Below are positions 26,819 to 34,124 of a DNA stretch of 61,916 nt, one piece after another. A model generated the notes under the pieces. The model worked only from the letters and a program-made list of their open reading frames with translations, was not told where the DNA came from and did no database searches. This stretch comes from Saprospiraceae bacterium (GTDB taxonomy: Bacteria > Bacteroidota > Bacteroidia > Chitinophagales > Saprospiraceae): assembly GCA_027488935.1 (NCBI GenBank), contig JAIYAP010000072.1, positions 1 to 61,916 of the forward strand. The letters are read 5' to 3'. Numbering within the stretch: the stretch's first letter is position 1; every line of letters starts with the position of its first letter. Position numbers and translations under genes: made by a program.

Positions 26819-28342
26819 TTAGGGTAGATAAGTTTTGCCTTTGCGTGAAAAAAGCACCATCCGCGCATCTTTGTGCGTCGGTTTTACTTTTTCGGTGAAA
26901 TAAGCGCTCGCTTTTTGCGCAGCCCCGAGGTTGCAAAGAAAATAACAGAATTTGCCGTCGGTGTCTTTTTGCCAAAAAATATTTTGATTGCCCCGCAAAG
27001 CCGGATGGTCGGCCGGGGCTTCTTTTTCCGAACGCAGCATTTCAATGGCATATCCACTGTAAGTAGTGGGTAGCGCACTGATTTTAGGCAGGGCTTTTAA
27101 CTGGGTTTCGCCGTATAAAACAGGATCAACGGGCGCGCCTTTTCCCTCTATGCCCCCGATTTTGGGCTCGGGTTTATTCACTTTTTGATCCATTTTTTCC
27201 TTTTTTGCCCGCTCTTTTTCTTTTTTTGCCTGTTCTTCGGCCAACACAATTTGCTCCAGGGAAGGCCAGGTCATGGATTCCAGCGCCTCGCCCGACACCC
27301 CGGTGATTTTCAACTCGGTCCGCCGATTTTGCTGGTGGGCTTCTTCGCTGCATTCCACGCCGTTTTTGCAGCGGTTCACCAATTCTGTTTCACCATAACC
27401 TTTGGAGCTAATGCGCGCACTGTCTACGCCTTCGCTTACAATATAGGCCACAGCAGCAGCGGCCCGGCGCTCCGACAATTGCAGGTTGTAGGCATCGTTA
27501 CCCCGCGTATCGGTATGCGAACCGAGTTCGACACTCAAACCCGGATTGTCTTTCATCAGGGTCACCACTTTATCCAATTGTTCTACGGCGTCTGCGCGGA
27601 TGTCCCATTTGTCAAAATCGTAGTAAATATTGTTGATTTTGATGCGTTTATTGATTTTGGCTTTGTCTAATTCGATGTTGGTGACGAGGGTGCCCATGGT
27701 ATTGTTGGCCGTCAAATTATCGGTCACGCCTGGCGTCATGGATTTCACGCCATCCACGCACAAAATACAACCTTTGATGTTGACGTATGTTTCTATACGT
27801 TTGGCAAGGTATCCGGGTTTGCGAATCAGCATGGTATAATGGTTGCCCGGCTCAAAGGTGTGCTGAAAAAATGCTTCCGGATGATTTTTGAGTACCAATT
27901 CGGGTTGGCCTGTGGTGCGGTTAAAAATTTCGATGGTTGCACCCAGGATGGCATCTACAATTTGATCGGGGTTGTCGCGCGATTCGGCGATGGAAACATC
28001 AAACAGATAGCCCGGCTTGCGGGAAAGTTCTATTTTGAGGTATTTTTTCTCTTTTTTCAGTTCAATGGTGTCCTGACGATCGAAAAAAACATCCTTTCGG
28101 GTGGAAATGCGGTACATGCCGGGTTCGAGTGCAACGCTGAAATGTCCGAGCGAATCAGTGGTTAATTCGGCTTTTACACTGTTTTCGGGAAATGCATAAA
28201 CGCTGACTTTGGCTTGTTGCAGGAAGCCGCGGTTGTTTTTTTCAAATACATATCCTTCCAAAGTAGATTGGGCTTGGGCAGACAGGGCGAATAAACTCCA
28301 GATTAACAGTAATGTGGTTACATTGAAACGATACATCGTCAT
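26819..28342 (-). CDS. OmpA-family outer membrane protein
   Basis: 507 residues from the ATG at 28342 (another ATG two codons on at 28336). A promoter element at 28364-28371 argues against the longer frame to 28411. Signal peptide (MYRFNVTTLLLIWSLFALSAQAQ), then two carboxypeptidase-regulatory-like beta-sandwich regions (LEGYVFEKNNRGFLQQAKV; SLGHFSVALEPGMYRIST). An OmpA peptidoglycan-binding domain follows at about 235-360 (NIYYDFDKWDIRADA, ELGSHTDTRGNDAYNLQLSE, RRAAAAVAYIV, NRRTELKI). The last ~130 residues have a charged linker and a SPOR-like ending (YAIEMLRSE ... GKFCYFLCNLGAAQKASA). It links envelope layers to peptidoglycan. Confidence 0.9.
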   Translation of the reverse strand: MTMYRFNVTTLLLIWSLFALSAQAQSTLEGYVFEKNNRGFLQQAKVSVYAFPENSVKAELTTDSLGHFSVALEPGMYRISTRKDVFFDRQDTIELKKEKKYLKIELSRKPGYLFDVSIAESRDNPDQIVDAILGATIEIFNRTTGQPELVLKNHPEAFFQHTFEPGNHYTMLIRKPGYLAKRIETYVNIKGCILCVDGVKSMTPGVTDNLTANNTMGTLVTNIELDKAKINKRIKINNIYYDFDKWDIRADAVEQLDKVVTLMKDNPGLSVELGSHTDTRGNDAYNLQLSERRAAAAVAYIVSEGVDSARISSKGYGETELVNRCKNGVECSEEAHQQNRRTELKITGVSGEALESMTWPSLEQIVLAEEQAKKEKERAKKEKMDQKVNKPEPKIGGIEGKGAPVDPVLYGETQLKALPKISALPTTYSGYAIEMLRSEKEAPADHPALRGNQNIFWQKDTDGKFCYFLCNLGAAQKASAYFTEKVKPTHKDARMVLFSRKGKTYLP

Positions 28343-28363
28343 AGGTTTCCATTTTTTGTTGTG

Positions 28364-28371
28364 CAAAGATA
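28364..28371 (-). promoter_or_regulatory. -7 promoter element for the OmpA/hydrolase operon
   Basis: On the minus strand this reads TATCTTTG, 22 bases upstream of the ATG at 28342. Confidence 0.5.
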
Positions 28372-28445
28372 ATCCAATATGAATGCCGATCTGTTGCTGA
28401 ATTTCGTTCATTTTTTAGAATTTTGCGCCGCACTATGGGAGTTAT

Positions 28446-28577
28446 TTCGCGCAGATGTTGCGTAGATTGGTTTCGCGTAGATTGGTTTCCCGCAGATGTT
28501 GCGCAGATTGGTTTCGCAGATGTTACACAGATTTTTCTGCGTAACATCTGTGCTTTTTTTCTGCGTAACATCTGTGC
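28446..28577. repeat. Cluster of CGCAGATGTTGCGCAGATT-type repeats with hairpins
   Basis: About 130 bases built from variants of CGCAGATGTT and GTAGATTGGTTTCGC, with CTGCGTAACATCTGTGC present twice as a direct repeat (28537-28553 and 28561-28577). CAGATGTTAC (28517-28526) and GTAACATCTG (28541-28550) form a 10-bp hairpin followed by a T7 run. It separates the divergent OmpA and fmt genes. Reading frames through it, including an in-frame N-terminal extension of fmt, are artefacts of the repeat. Confidence 0.75.
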
Positions 28578-28630
28578 GAAATAAAAAGTGCGGCTTTTTG
28601 CAATTCGTTTATTTCCAAAACAAGACCACC

Positions 28631-29548
28631 ATGCGCATTATCTATATGGGGACGCCCGATTTCGCCGTGCCTTCCCTCGAAATTTTATTGGACCACGGTT
28701 ACGACGTATGCGGGGTGGTCACGGCTACCGACAAACCCGGCGGCCGGCAAGGCATCATGGAGTCGGCGGTGAAGAAATTTGCGGTGTCGCGTGGATTAAA
28801 CGTATTGCAACCCGAAAAATTGAAAAATCCGGAGTTTTTGGACACTTTGCGTGCCTTAAATGCCGATCTGCAAGTGGTGGTCGCCTTTCGCATGCTGCCG
28901 GAAGTGGTTTGGAACATGCCCCCCATGGGAACGATGAACCTGCATGGCTCTTTGCTGCCCAAATACCGCGGCGCAGCCCCCATCAATTGGGCCGTTATTC
29001 GGGGCGAAAAAGAAACGGGCGTGACCACTTTTTTATTGAAACACGAAATTGATACGGGCGATTTGCTGTTTCAAGAACGGATTCCCATTGGTCCGGACCA
29101 AACCGCCGGCGAGTTACACGATCAAATGATGCAAATTGGGGCAAAATTGGTCCTAAAATCAGTACAAACCCTCGAACGCGGCGATGTACACCCGATTCCG
29201 CAACCCGATTTGGAAGCCACGCATGCGCCCAAATTATTCCACGAAACGGGTAAGATCGATTTCCACCAAACCACAGAAACAGTGCATAACCTCGTACGCG
29301 GCCTCAGTCCTTATCCCGGTGCCTGGACCGTGTTGGATGATAAAACGGTGAAAATTGTGCGTACCGAACGCAGCAACGAAACAGCCGCTGTGCAACCCGG
29401 ACAATATTATTCAGATGGTAAAACTTATTTGAAAATCAGCACCTTGGATGGATTTATCAAAATACTGGAGTTGAAAATGGAAGGAAAACGCCAGATGAAT
29501 GTCCGAGAATTTTTAAATGGATATAAAGGAAACTGGTTGACAATGTAA
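28631..29548 (+). CDS. fmt: Methionyl-tRNA formyltransferase
   Basis: 305 residues from the ATG at 28631, where the family's N-terminus starts (MRIIYMGTPDFAVPSLE). It transfers the formyl group of 10-formyl-tetrahydrofolate to initiator Met-tRNA. The catalytic block is intact: MNLHGSLLPKYRGAAPINWA with the conserved Asn and His, and the Asp of EIDTGDLL. The C-terminal ~95 residues (VRGLSPYPGAWTVL ... EGKRQMNVREFLNGYK) are the tRNA-binding OB-like domain. The length is normal. The usual partner def is not in the window. A frame extension upstream runs through repeat DNA and is rejected. Confidence 0.96.
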   Translation: MRIIYMGTPDFAVPSLEILLDHGYDVCGVVTATDKPGGRQGIMESAVKKFAVSRGLNVLQPEKLKNPEFLDTLRALNADLQVVVAFRMLPEVVWNMPPMGTMNLHGSLLPKYRGAAPINWAVIRGEKETGVTTFLLKHEIDTGDLLFQERIPIGPDQTAGELHDQMMQIGAKLVLKSVQTLERGDVHPIPQPDLEATHAPKLFHETGKIDFHQTTETVHNLVRGLSPYPGAWTVLDDKTVKIVRTERSNETAAVQPGQYYSDGKTYLKISTLDGFIKILELKMEGKRQMNVREFLNGYKGNWLTM

Positions 29549-29675
29549 TAGAAATGTATATGTTTTATTTAAATTAATCTACGACCAATGATCGGGCTGC
29601 ATACATATACACCCCACCATGAAATTTTTTTTAAAAAAAATGATAGCAATACTTTTAAAATCCAAACAATAGCAT

Positions 29676-29683
29676 TACTTTTG
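29676..29683 (+). promoter_or_regulatory. -7 promoter element for the candidate small RNA
   Basis: TACTTTTG, a perfect TAnnTTTG, about 105 bases before a strong terminator and with no protein gene between. No -33 TTTG at the usual distance was seen. Confidence 0.4.
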
Positions 29684-29687
29684 TTCT

Positions 29688-29790
29688 GGCGATAAAGCAT
29701 TATACGATTTGCCTTATCGATCAAGACACAGCAAGAAGGTTTTTAGAAGGATGTCAATACACGCCCGCTGTAAAGTGGGCGTTTTTTTTT
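29688..29790 (+). ncRNA. Candidate small RNA (about 100 nt)
   Basis: Between a TAnnTTTG element and an intrinsic terminator lies ~100 bases without a usable open frame. The 5' part can fold: GATAAAGCA (29691-29699) pairs with TGCCTTATC (29710-29718) with one mismatch. A purine-rich single-stranded linker (GCAAGAAGG...) follows, and the molecule ends in a 9-bp stem with a GTAA tetraloop and a T9 tract. It does not resemble tmRNA, 6S or SRP RNA as far as I can tell. The exact 5' end is inferred. Confidence 0.4.
29761..29790 (+). terminator. Intrinsic terminator
   Basis: ACGCCCGCT (29761-29769) pairs with AGTGGGCGT (29774-29782), one G-U pair, around a GTAA tetraloop, followed by a T9 tract. 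It could end the candidate small RNA and any read-through from fmt. Confidence 0.8.
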
Positions 29791-29829
29791 GCCCCTACCC
29801 GAACTAAGTTGGGGTAGGGGCAAAAAAAA
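29783..29829. terminator. Bidirectional terminator hairpin
   Basis: GCCCCTACCC (29791-29800) pairs with GGGTAGGGGC (29812-29821), and the flanking T and A tracts extend the stem to about 18 bp. It can stop transcription from either side. The minus-strand lipoprotein gene ends about 155 bases further right. Confidence 0.7.
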
Positions 29830-29984
29830 GACCTGGCCGAAGGGACAGGTCGTGATTTCTGAATCGATTATTAGAAATTTTCACGAGATTATAAGCCGAC
29901 TGGGAAAGGCGTCAACTGTCATATTAAAGACAAATACCGTGCCAAAGTCTAAATTTCGTGCTCAGAAACCAAAATATATATCTC

Positions 29985-30866
29985 CTAGAGTTTCTCTTTA
30001 GGGCTATCATGCCACCATTCTTCCCCATCCCAGAAATTATCCCATCCTAAATTGCGGTATTTTGGATTGATTTCGATTTCGCGTTCGCCGTATGAGAAGT
30101 CCTGAAGGATATCATTGGCAAACCGGAACAGATCGCGCGACCACAAAACGGGCTTTTGCAGATCCGCTTTTTTATACGAAATCCATTTGCCATCAAAGCG
30201 GTAGCCGCTGCCTTTGGCGGGGGTGTCGTTGGTGAAAAACCACAATTGGGTCTGGTTGTTGGCCATTAGGCCATAATCCATGGTAAAATCGCCTACAAAC
30301 GAACCGCTGGTCGCTAAGATGCTGTCCTCTTTCAAGTCGAAACGGCCGGAAGCAGCGTACATTTTTTTAATTTCCATGTCCTGTATGTTTTCAGGATCAA
30401 TGTTGGGGTCAAAAAACTGCTCTAATTTGTTGAATTGGATGGTGCCTGCAAACGTGCTGATCGTCTTTTTGAAGCGATTTTTGCCTTTTACATGGTACAT
30501 GGAAGGGTCTTTGGCGTCCCGAATTGCTTCTGTGAAAACAAACTCGATGCGGTAACGGTCATTGCCGTAAAAACCATTGTCTGGATAATCCAGGATAAAC
30601 AAAGAGTCCAGGCGCAGGCTTGCAAGCAGCGTATTCCGTTCAGTGTCGGTTAGGATCCTGAAAATACTGGGCTTAATGGGGGCCGTGGTGTCGCTGCGCA
30701 AGGTGTCGGCTGCTTCTTTGTGGGTAAGCAAGGGAACTGCCGTCGCGGTGAAGGCTTCGGGGGCTACGTTTTGTTTGCTATTGTTGGGTTTACACTGCCA
30801 ACAAAGGGCGGCGCAGCAGATCAGTGCGATGCCGATGGGTAAAAAGATGCGAATTGGTTTCATCAT
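29985..30866 (-). CDS. Hypothetical lipoprotein
   Basis: 293 residues from an ATG at 30866. The signal region (IFLPIGIALICCAALCWQC) ends in a cysteine followed by KPNNSK, consistent with a lipoprotein, although several cysteines could be the anchor. The mature protein has a beta-rich middle (YRIEFVFTEAI, VKGKNRFKKTISTFAGTI, SFVGDFTMDYGL) and ends with a Trp-rich tail (GWDNFWDGEEWWHDS). It starts 24 bases after the DUF2306 gene, so the two form an operon. No family recognised; an envelope role is likely. Confidence 0.75.
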   Translation of the reverse strand: MMKPIRIFLPIGIALICCAALCWQCKPNNSKQNVAPEAFTATAVPLLTHKEAADTLRSDTTAPIKPSIFRILTDTERNTLLASLRLDSLFILDYPDNGFYGNDRYRIEFVFTEAIRDAKDPSMYHVKGKNRFKKTISTFAGTIQFNKLEQFFDPNIDPENIQDMEIKKMYAASGRFDLKEDSILATSGSFVGDFTMDYGLMANNQTQLWFFTNDTPAKGSGYRFDGKWISYKKADLQKPVLWSRDLFRFANDILQDFSYGEREIEINPKYRNLGWDNFWDGEEWWHDSPKEKL

Positions 30867-30890
30867 ATTAAGTTTTGATCAAAATTGCGT

Positions 30891-31589
30891 TTATGTAGCG
30901 TGTGGTAGCGGCTTGGCAAAAACGGTTTGAATCCACCATCTGCCCAATCCTCCATAAATTAAACATTCAGCCAGCGCTAAATTGCCCACCCAGGAAAGCC
31001 AGGTGACGGTCACATAGGTTTCGATGGGTTTGGTTTCGAACCAGTAATACATGAAATAACTTTCGGTACGCAAACTCATGGCCGCGAGCGTGACGGCAAA
31101 ACTACGGATCATCATATCGGCATGCGACTGATAACGCCGTTTGCTAATTTCCCGCCAGGCAACAAAGGTTAAGGCCCACCAAACAATACATTGCAAGGTA
31201 AATCCCACCTTGGCGGGCAACCCTCCATTGGCATAAAAGGCCAGGATGAGTCCGGAGGGAGCGGCAAACAAAAGAATGGTTGCGATGTATATTTTCCCTA
31301 AAACACGGTGTGCCGCAGGATAATGCCGCACCAATGCTGGGAAAAACTGAAACAATCCGCCCACCAGCACCACCATACTGCTGGTAATGTGTATGTAAAA
31401 GGCGTTGATGAAATGCGGTTTATCCAATACCACATCGGGTTTGGTGCCCAAAAAATGAATGGCATGTTCAAAACTGAAATAGGGGAGTACTTTGCCCAGC
31501 ATAACCCACGCAAAATACAAAATTGCCAGGGTACATACTCCTGTGAGCGCGTATCTGGCAATTTTGTAAAAGGAGTACGTTTTTTGCAT
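30891..31589 (-). CDS. DUF2306 family integral membrane protein
   Basis: 232 residues from an ATG at 31589. Six or so hydrophobic helices (for example YALTGVCTLAILYFAWVML and IHITSSMVVLVGGLFQFFPA) alternate with polar loops containing HRVLGKIY and the histidine-bearing YQSHADMMIRSFAVTLAA. This layout matches DUF2306, whose conserved His residues suggest a heme- or metal-related or electron-transfer role that has not been demonstrated. It is the first gene of an operon with the lipoprotein gene and has a perfect -7 element and an inverted repeat in its leader. Confidence 0.85.
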   Translation of the reverse strand: MQKTYSFYKIARYALTGVCTLAILYFAWVMLGKVLPYFSFEHAIHFLGTKPDVVLDKPHFINAFYIHITSSMVVLVGGLFQFFPALVRHYPAAHRVLGKIYIATILLFAAPSGLILAFYANGGLPAKVGFTLQCIVWWALTFVAWREISKRRYQSHADMMIRSFAVTLAAMSLRTESYFMYYWFETKPIETYVTVTWLSWVGNLALAECLIYGGLGRWWIQTVFAKPLPHAT

Positions 31590-31608
31590 TTGGCGCTTAA
31601 TTTGACGC

Positions 31609-31616
31609 CAAAGATA
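31609..31616 (-). promoter_or_regulatory. -7 promoter element for the DUF2306 operon
   Basis: On the minus strand this reads TATCTTTG, 20 bases upstream of the ATG. A 7-bp inverted repeat (TTTGGCG 31589-31595, CGCCAAA 31606-31612) overlaps it and reaches the start codon; it could be an operator. Confidence 0.45.
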
Positions 31617-31656
31617 CGGATTTCCCGTATGCTAGTTTAATGGTAATATTGGCTGC

Positions 31657-32418
31657 TTAGAACGCAAAGTTGACGGTCATATTAAAGCGGTAACCAGGTA
31701 CGATAATACCACCCACGCGGGCTTTTACCTCGTCCCCATCAATCACGGCCGCCAGGTTGTTGCCAATGATCGGAATATCGTTGATCACTTCCTGCACCTG
31801 GTCGCGGAACATGCTGATGTCGTTTTCAGGATCGTTGGTTTTGTAGCGCAAGGTGCCGCGCATCCATTTCACATCCACCGCGGCAAAGGTGATGTCCATG
31901 GTCATATAAGGCCCCATGTTAAACTGTACACCTGCGGATCCGCCGATGCCCACGCCGCCCAGGGTGCCGCGAATGGTAGTTGTGCTGTTGTTGCTGGCTT
32001 TTTCGAGGTTTCTGCTCAAATCATAACGGGTGTAGCGCGCATAAGGAGCCAGGTAAAAACCGCGCGGTTTGTCGCGACCGATATAAAAGCGGTTTTCCAG
32101 AACGAAATTGAGGTTCGTAAATTCATTATTGATCGTAGTGCCCTCCGAAACATCCACATTGTCGGCAACCACATTCGGAACCCGGGTAGTAAGCGGAACG
32201 CTGGCCAATAAAGACAGGGATTTGTTGTTGGCATAGGCCCATTCACCGCGCACATTGAATTTTCCAAATCGGGTCAGCAAACTGATCGGGGCAATACCTA
32301 CCGCGAAGCGCTTATAATCATCGTCGGTGTTGTTGTAGTTGGTACGACGTTGTGCATGGGCACTTACTCCAAGCAACAATAAAAAAAACAGGGCAACATA
32401 ACTGGGTTTGATCTTCAT
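31657..32418 (-). CDS. Outer membrane beta-barrel protein
   Basis: 253 residues from the ATG at 32418, which starts a signal peptide (MKIKPSYVALFFLLLLGVSAHAQ); a longer frame to 32451 crosses the promoter element. After a basic/Asn/Asp-rich spacer, alternating amphipathic strands (FNVRGEWAYANNKSLSLLAS; FVLENRFYIGRDKPRGFYLA; YMTMDITFAAVDVKWMRG) end in the terminal phenylalanine of an outer-membrane barrel (YRFNMTVNFAF). It is probably an 8-10-stranded barrel. Function unknown. Its monocistronic context and leader inverted repeat are notable. Confidence 0.82.
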   Translation of the reverse strand: MKIKPSYVALFFLLLLGVSAHAQRRTNYNNTDDDYKRFAVGIAPISLLTRFGKFNVRGEWAYANNKSLSLLASVPLTTRVPNVVADNVDVSEGTTINNEFTNLNFVLENRFYIGRDKPRGFYLAPYARYTRYDLSRNLEKASNNSTTTIRGTLGGVGIGGSAGVQFNMGPYMTMDITFAAVDVKWMRGTLRYKTNDPENDISMFRDQVQEVINDIPIIGNNLAAVIDGDEVKARVGGIIVPGYRFNMTVNFAF

Positions 32419-32428
32419 ATTCTGATTG

Positions 32429-32452
32429 TGTTTGCGAATAAACGCAAACATA
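32429..32452 (-). promoter_or_regulatory. -7 element and overlapping inverted repeat for the barrel gene
   Basis: The minus strand carries TATGTTTG (plus positions 32445-32452), 27 bases before the ATG at 32418. A perfect 8-bp inverted repeat (TGTTTGCG 32429-32436 and CGCAAACA 32443-32450) overlaps this element, a suitable place for a repressor site or 5' UTR hairpin. Confidence 0.5.
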
Positions 32453-32476
32453 ATGCCCCAAATTTCAAGTACGCGG

Positions 32477-33004
32477 TTAAGGTTCCTTTAAAGTAGCGTT
32501 ATCAAAAGCATAATCGCAATGAACAACCAATCTAATGGGTGCAAAACGGATCATTCCGCCAATATGGCCTTCATCGGCGCCGAAAACATCGGTCTGGATC
32601 TTTGCTTTTCGGATCAATCCTTGTCCGCGGTACCATTTGTAACCCCGGGCGCCTACGTTGGGGCCGGATACGCTGCCCACTGGTTCATCTATTAAGATGG
32701 TGCATTGTTTGCATTGCTCGAGCGCCTGTACAGGATAATTTTGTTCAAAATGACCCACAATCGTACTAAAATCGTTCGCTTTTTCGGTAAAAACGATATC
32801 GCCAGATACTTTTAACACCGTACCCTCCAACATTGCTTTAACGTTGCAGCGCCAGTCTCCCAGCCCATACGTGTCTCCATCGCCTTTGGTTACTTTATCC
32901 GCTGTAATGTTGGCATCCGGAATTTGGTATAAAAAGACCGTTTGAGCGGAACCGGTGTAGTTTCCGACAAGTAAGCAAAACAAGAGGCGCAATTTAGTCG
33001 GCAT
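32477..33004 (-). CDS. Hypothetical secreted protein
   Basis: 175 residues from an ATG at 33004. A short signal peptide (MPTKLRLLFCLLVGNYTGSAQ) precedes a beta-rich domain with a CKQCT pair and a conserved-looking GARGYKWYRGQGLIRKA loop. It is divergent from the gasdermin operon and ends 58 bases before the next minus-strand gene's start. I see no recognised domain. The cysteine pair could form a disulphide in the periplasm. Confidence 0.65.
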   Translation of the reverse strand: MPTKLRLLFCLLVGNYTGSAQTVFLYQIPDANITADKVTKGDGDTYGLGDWRCNVKAMLEGTVLKVSGDIVFTEKANDFSTIVGHFEQNYPVQALEQCKQCTILIDEPVGSVSGPNVGARGYKWYRGQGLIRKAKIQTDVFGADEGHIGGMIRFAPIRLVVHCDYAFDNATLKEP

Positions 33005-33115
33005 GGGTAAAGAATAGATGTAGAATGATTAGAACAAGTCTATTGAACGAAGGTTTTGGGTACGTACGCATAAAATCTATTAAAAAAAGCAGGTAACCAT
33101 GTAATTAAAATAAAA

Positions 33116-33123
33116 TATCTTTG
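33116..33123 (+). promoter_or_regulatory. -7 promoter element of the gasdermin operon
   Basis: TATCTTTG, a perfect TAnnTTTG, 23 bases before the first ATG at 33147. No clear -33 TTTG precedes it, which may mean weak basal transcription or an activator. It is followed by A/T-rich leader sequence. Confidence 0.5.
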
Positions 33124-33146
33124 CCAGAAATCAACCCAATTTTAAG

Positions 33147-34124
33147 ATGTATTCAAATGAGTTGCAGTCAAATCTTCGTGTACTGATTAGCGCTAATAAA
33201 ACGGATGTCGCACTAGAAGAACTTTCCAAAATATTAAGTGGTAATCCCGATTTAGGCGATCAAGTGATCTTGTTGCGCGGAAGATGGTCGGACGGTAAAC
33301 GTCAATTCAACATGGGTTTGATTGATTTTGAAGATTGGGGCCGTATTCAAAGCCGGGTGAATTATGCGCTGTTGGAATTGATTTCCTCCATCGGTCGAGA
33401 TGAGCATTTAAGTAAGACGGCAGAAACGGTGATCACAAACAAGGTGGTTGAAAGCCAGTTGAATTATGGAAATGACCGTCAACCCTATGCCGCCAACCAG
33501 GAACCTGCATCAAAAGTCAAGCGCATTTTGTTTATTTCGGCCAATCCCAAAAGCCAGGCGGTGTTGCGCTTTGGAAAGGAAATCAGGGAAATCAAAGAAG
33601 CATTAGCCGATCAATTGCGGGAAAATACCTACGAATTTATAGATGAGCAAGCGGTTCAGCCGGATGAAATATTGAAACTATTGCGCCGCCACCAGCCAAC
33701 GATTTTACATTTGTCTTTGCACAATGATAAAAAAGACGGATTAGTTTTTGAAGATGTAAATGGCAATGAATATCCTATTTCTACCGATATTTTTTCGAGT
33801 TTTATTGAATTAATTAATGCGAAAGAGTGTGTTATTGAGTGCGTTATTCTCAATTCTTGCAACTCCGTACAACACGCTTCTTCCGTTTCCCGATTTGTAC
33901 GCTGTGCCATTGGTATGAAAGATTTTATGCCCGATGATGCTTCGGTGGCTTATGCGAAGGGTTTTTACGAATATATTAATGCAGGGGAAGGCTTCGATGA
34001 TGCACACAAGTCGGGAGTGATCCAATTGAAGATTTTAGCCCAACGTTTGGATGCCGGTTTGCCTACACCCTTGTCGGAAATTCCCGTGAAATTTTCAGTT
34101 AAAGACGACCCCACCCATGGCTGA
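33147..34124 (+). CDS. EAD11-CHAT protease (gasdermin operon, first protease)
   Basis: 325 residues from an ATG at 33147. Residues ~5-82 match effector-associated domain 11 (EAD11): LRVLISANKTDVALEELSKI, then VILLRGRWSDGKRQFNMGLI and INYALLEL-type end (VNYALLELISS). EADs are adaptors that bring immune-type effectors together. After a linker (~85-123), residues 125-300 form a CHAT caspase-like domain: KRILFISANPKSQAVLRFGK, LHLSLHNDKKDGLVFED with the catalytic His at 192, and VILNSCNS with the catalytic Cys at 238, then DFMPDDASVAYAKGFYE. It is predicted to be an active cytosolic protease. Its stop overlaps the start of the next gene by 8 bases, and the third gene is a gasdermin, its probable substrate. 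Confidence 0.9.
   Translation: MYSNELQSNLRVLISANKTDVALEELSKILSGNPDLGDQVILLRGRWSDGKRQFNMGLIDFEDWGRIQSRVNYALLELISSIGRDEHLSKTAETVITNKVVESQLNYGNDRQPYAANQEPASKVKRILFISANPKSQAVLRFGKEIREIKEALADQLRENTYEFIDEQAVQPDEILKLLRRHQPTILHLSLHNDKKDGLVFEDVNGNEYPISTDIFSSFIELINAKECVIECVILNSCNSVQHASSVSRFVRCAIGMKDFMPDDASVAYAKGFYEYINAGEGFDDAHKSGVIQLKILAQRLDAGLPTPLSEIPVKFSVKDDPTHG

Larger units (their letters stand above)
29549..29984. other. Intergenic region holding a candidate small RNA and hairpins
   Basis: About 436 bases without a protein gene. From left to right it holds A/T-rich DNA, the candidate small RNA (29688-29790) with its promoter and terminator, a long bidirectional hairpin (29783-29829) and two weaker inverted repeats (GACCTG/CAGGTC at 29830-29851; ATTTCT/AGAAAT near 29855-29878). 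Confidence 0.5.

Noticed and set aside
28496-28630. In-frame N-terminal extension of fmt
   Set aside because: It runs through the CGCAGATGTT-type repeats and adds low-complexity Cys/Phe-rich sequence; the family start MRIIYMGTPDFAVPSLE is at 28631.
29789-30001. Short plus-strand frame in the hairpin region
   Set aside because: Starts inside terminator hairpins, overlaps the lipoprotein gene's end, and shows no coding features.
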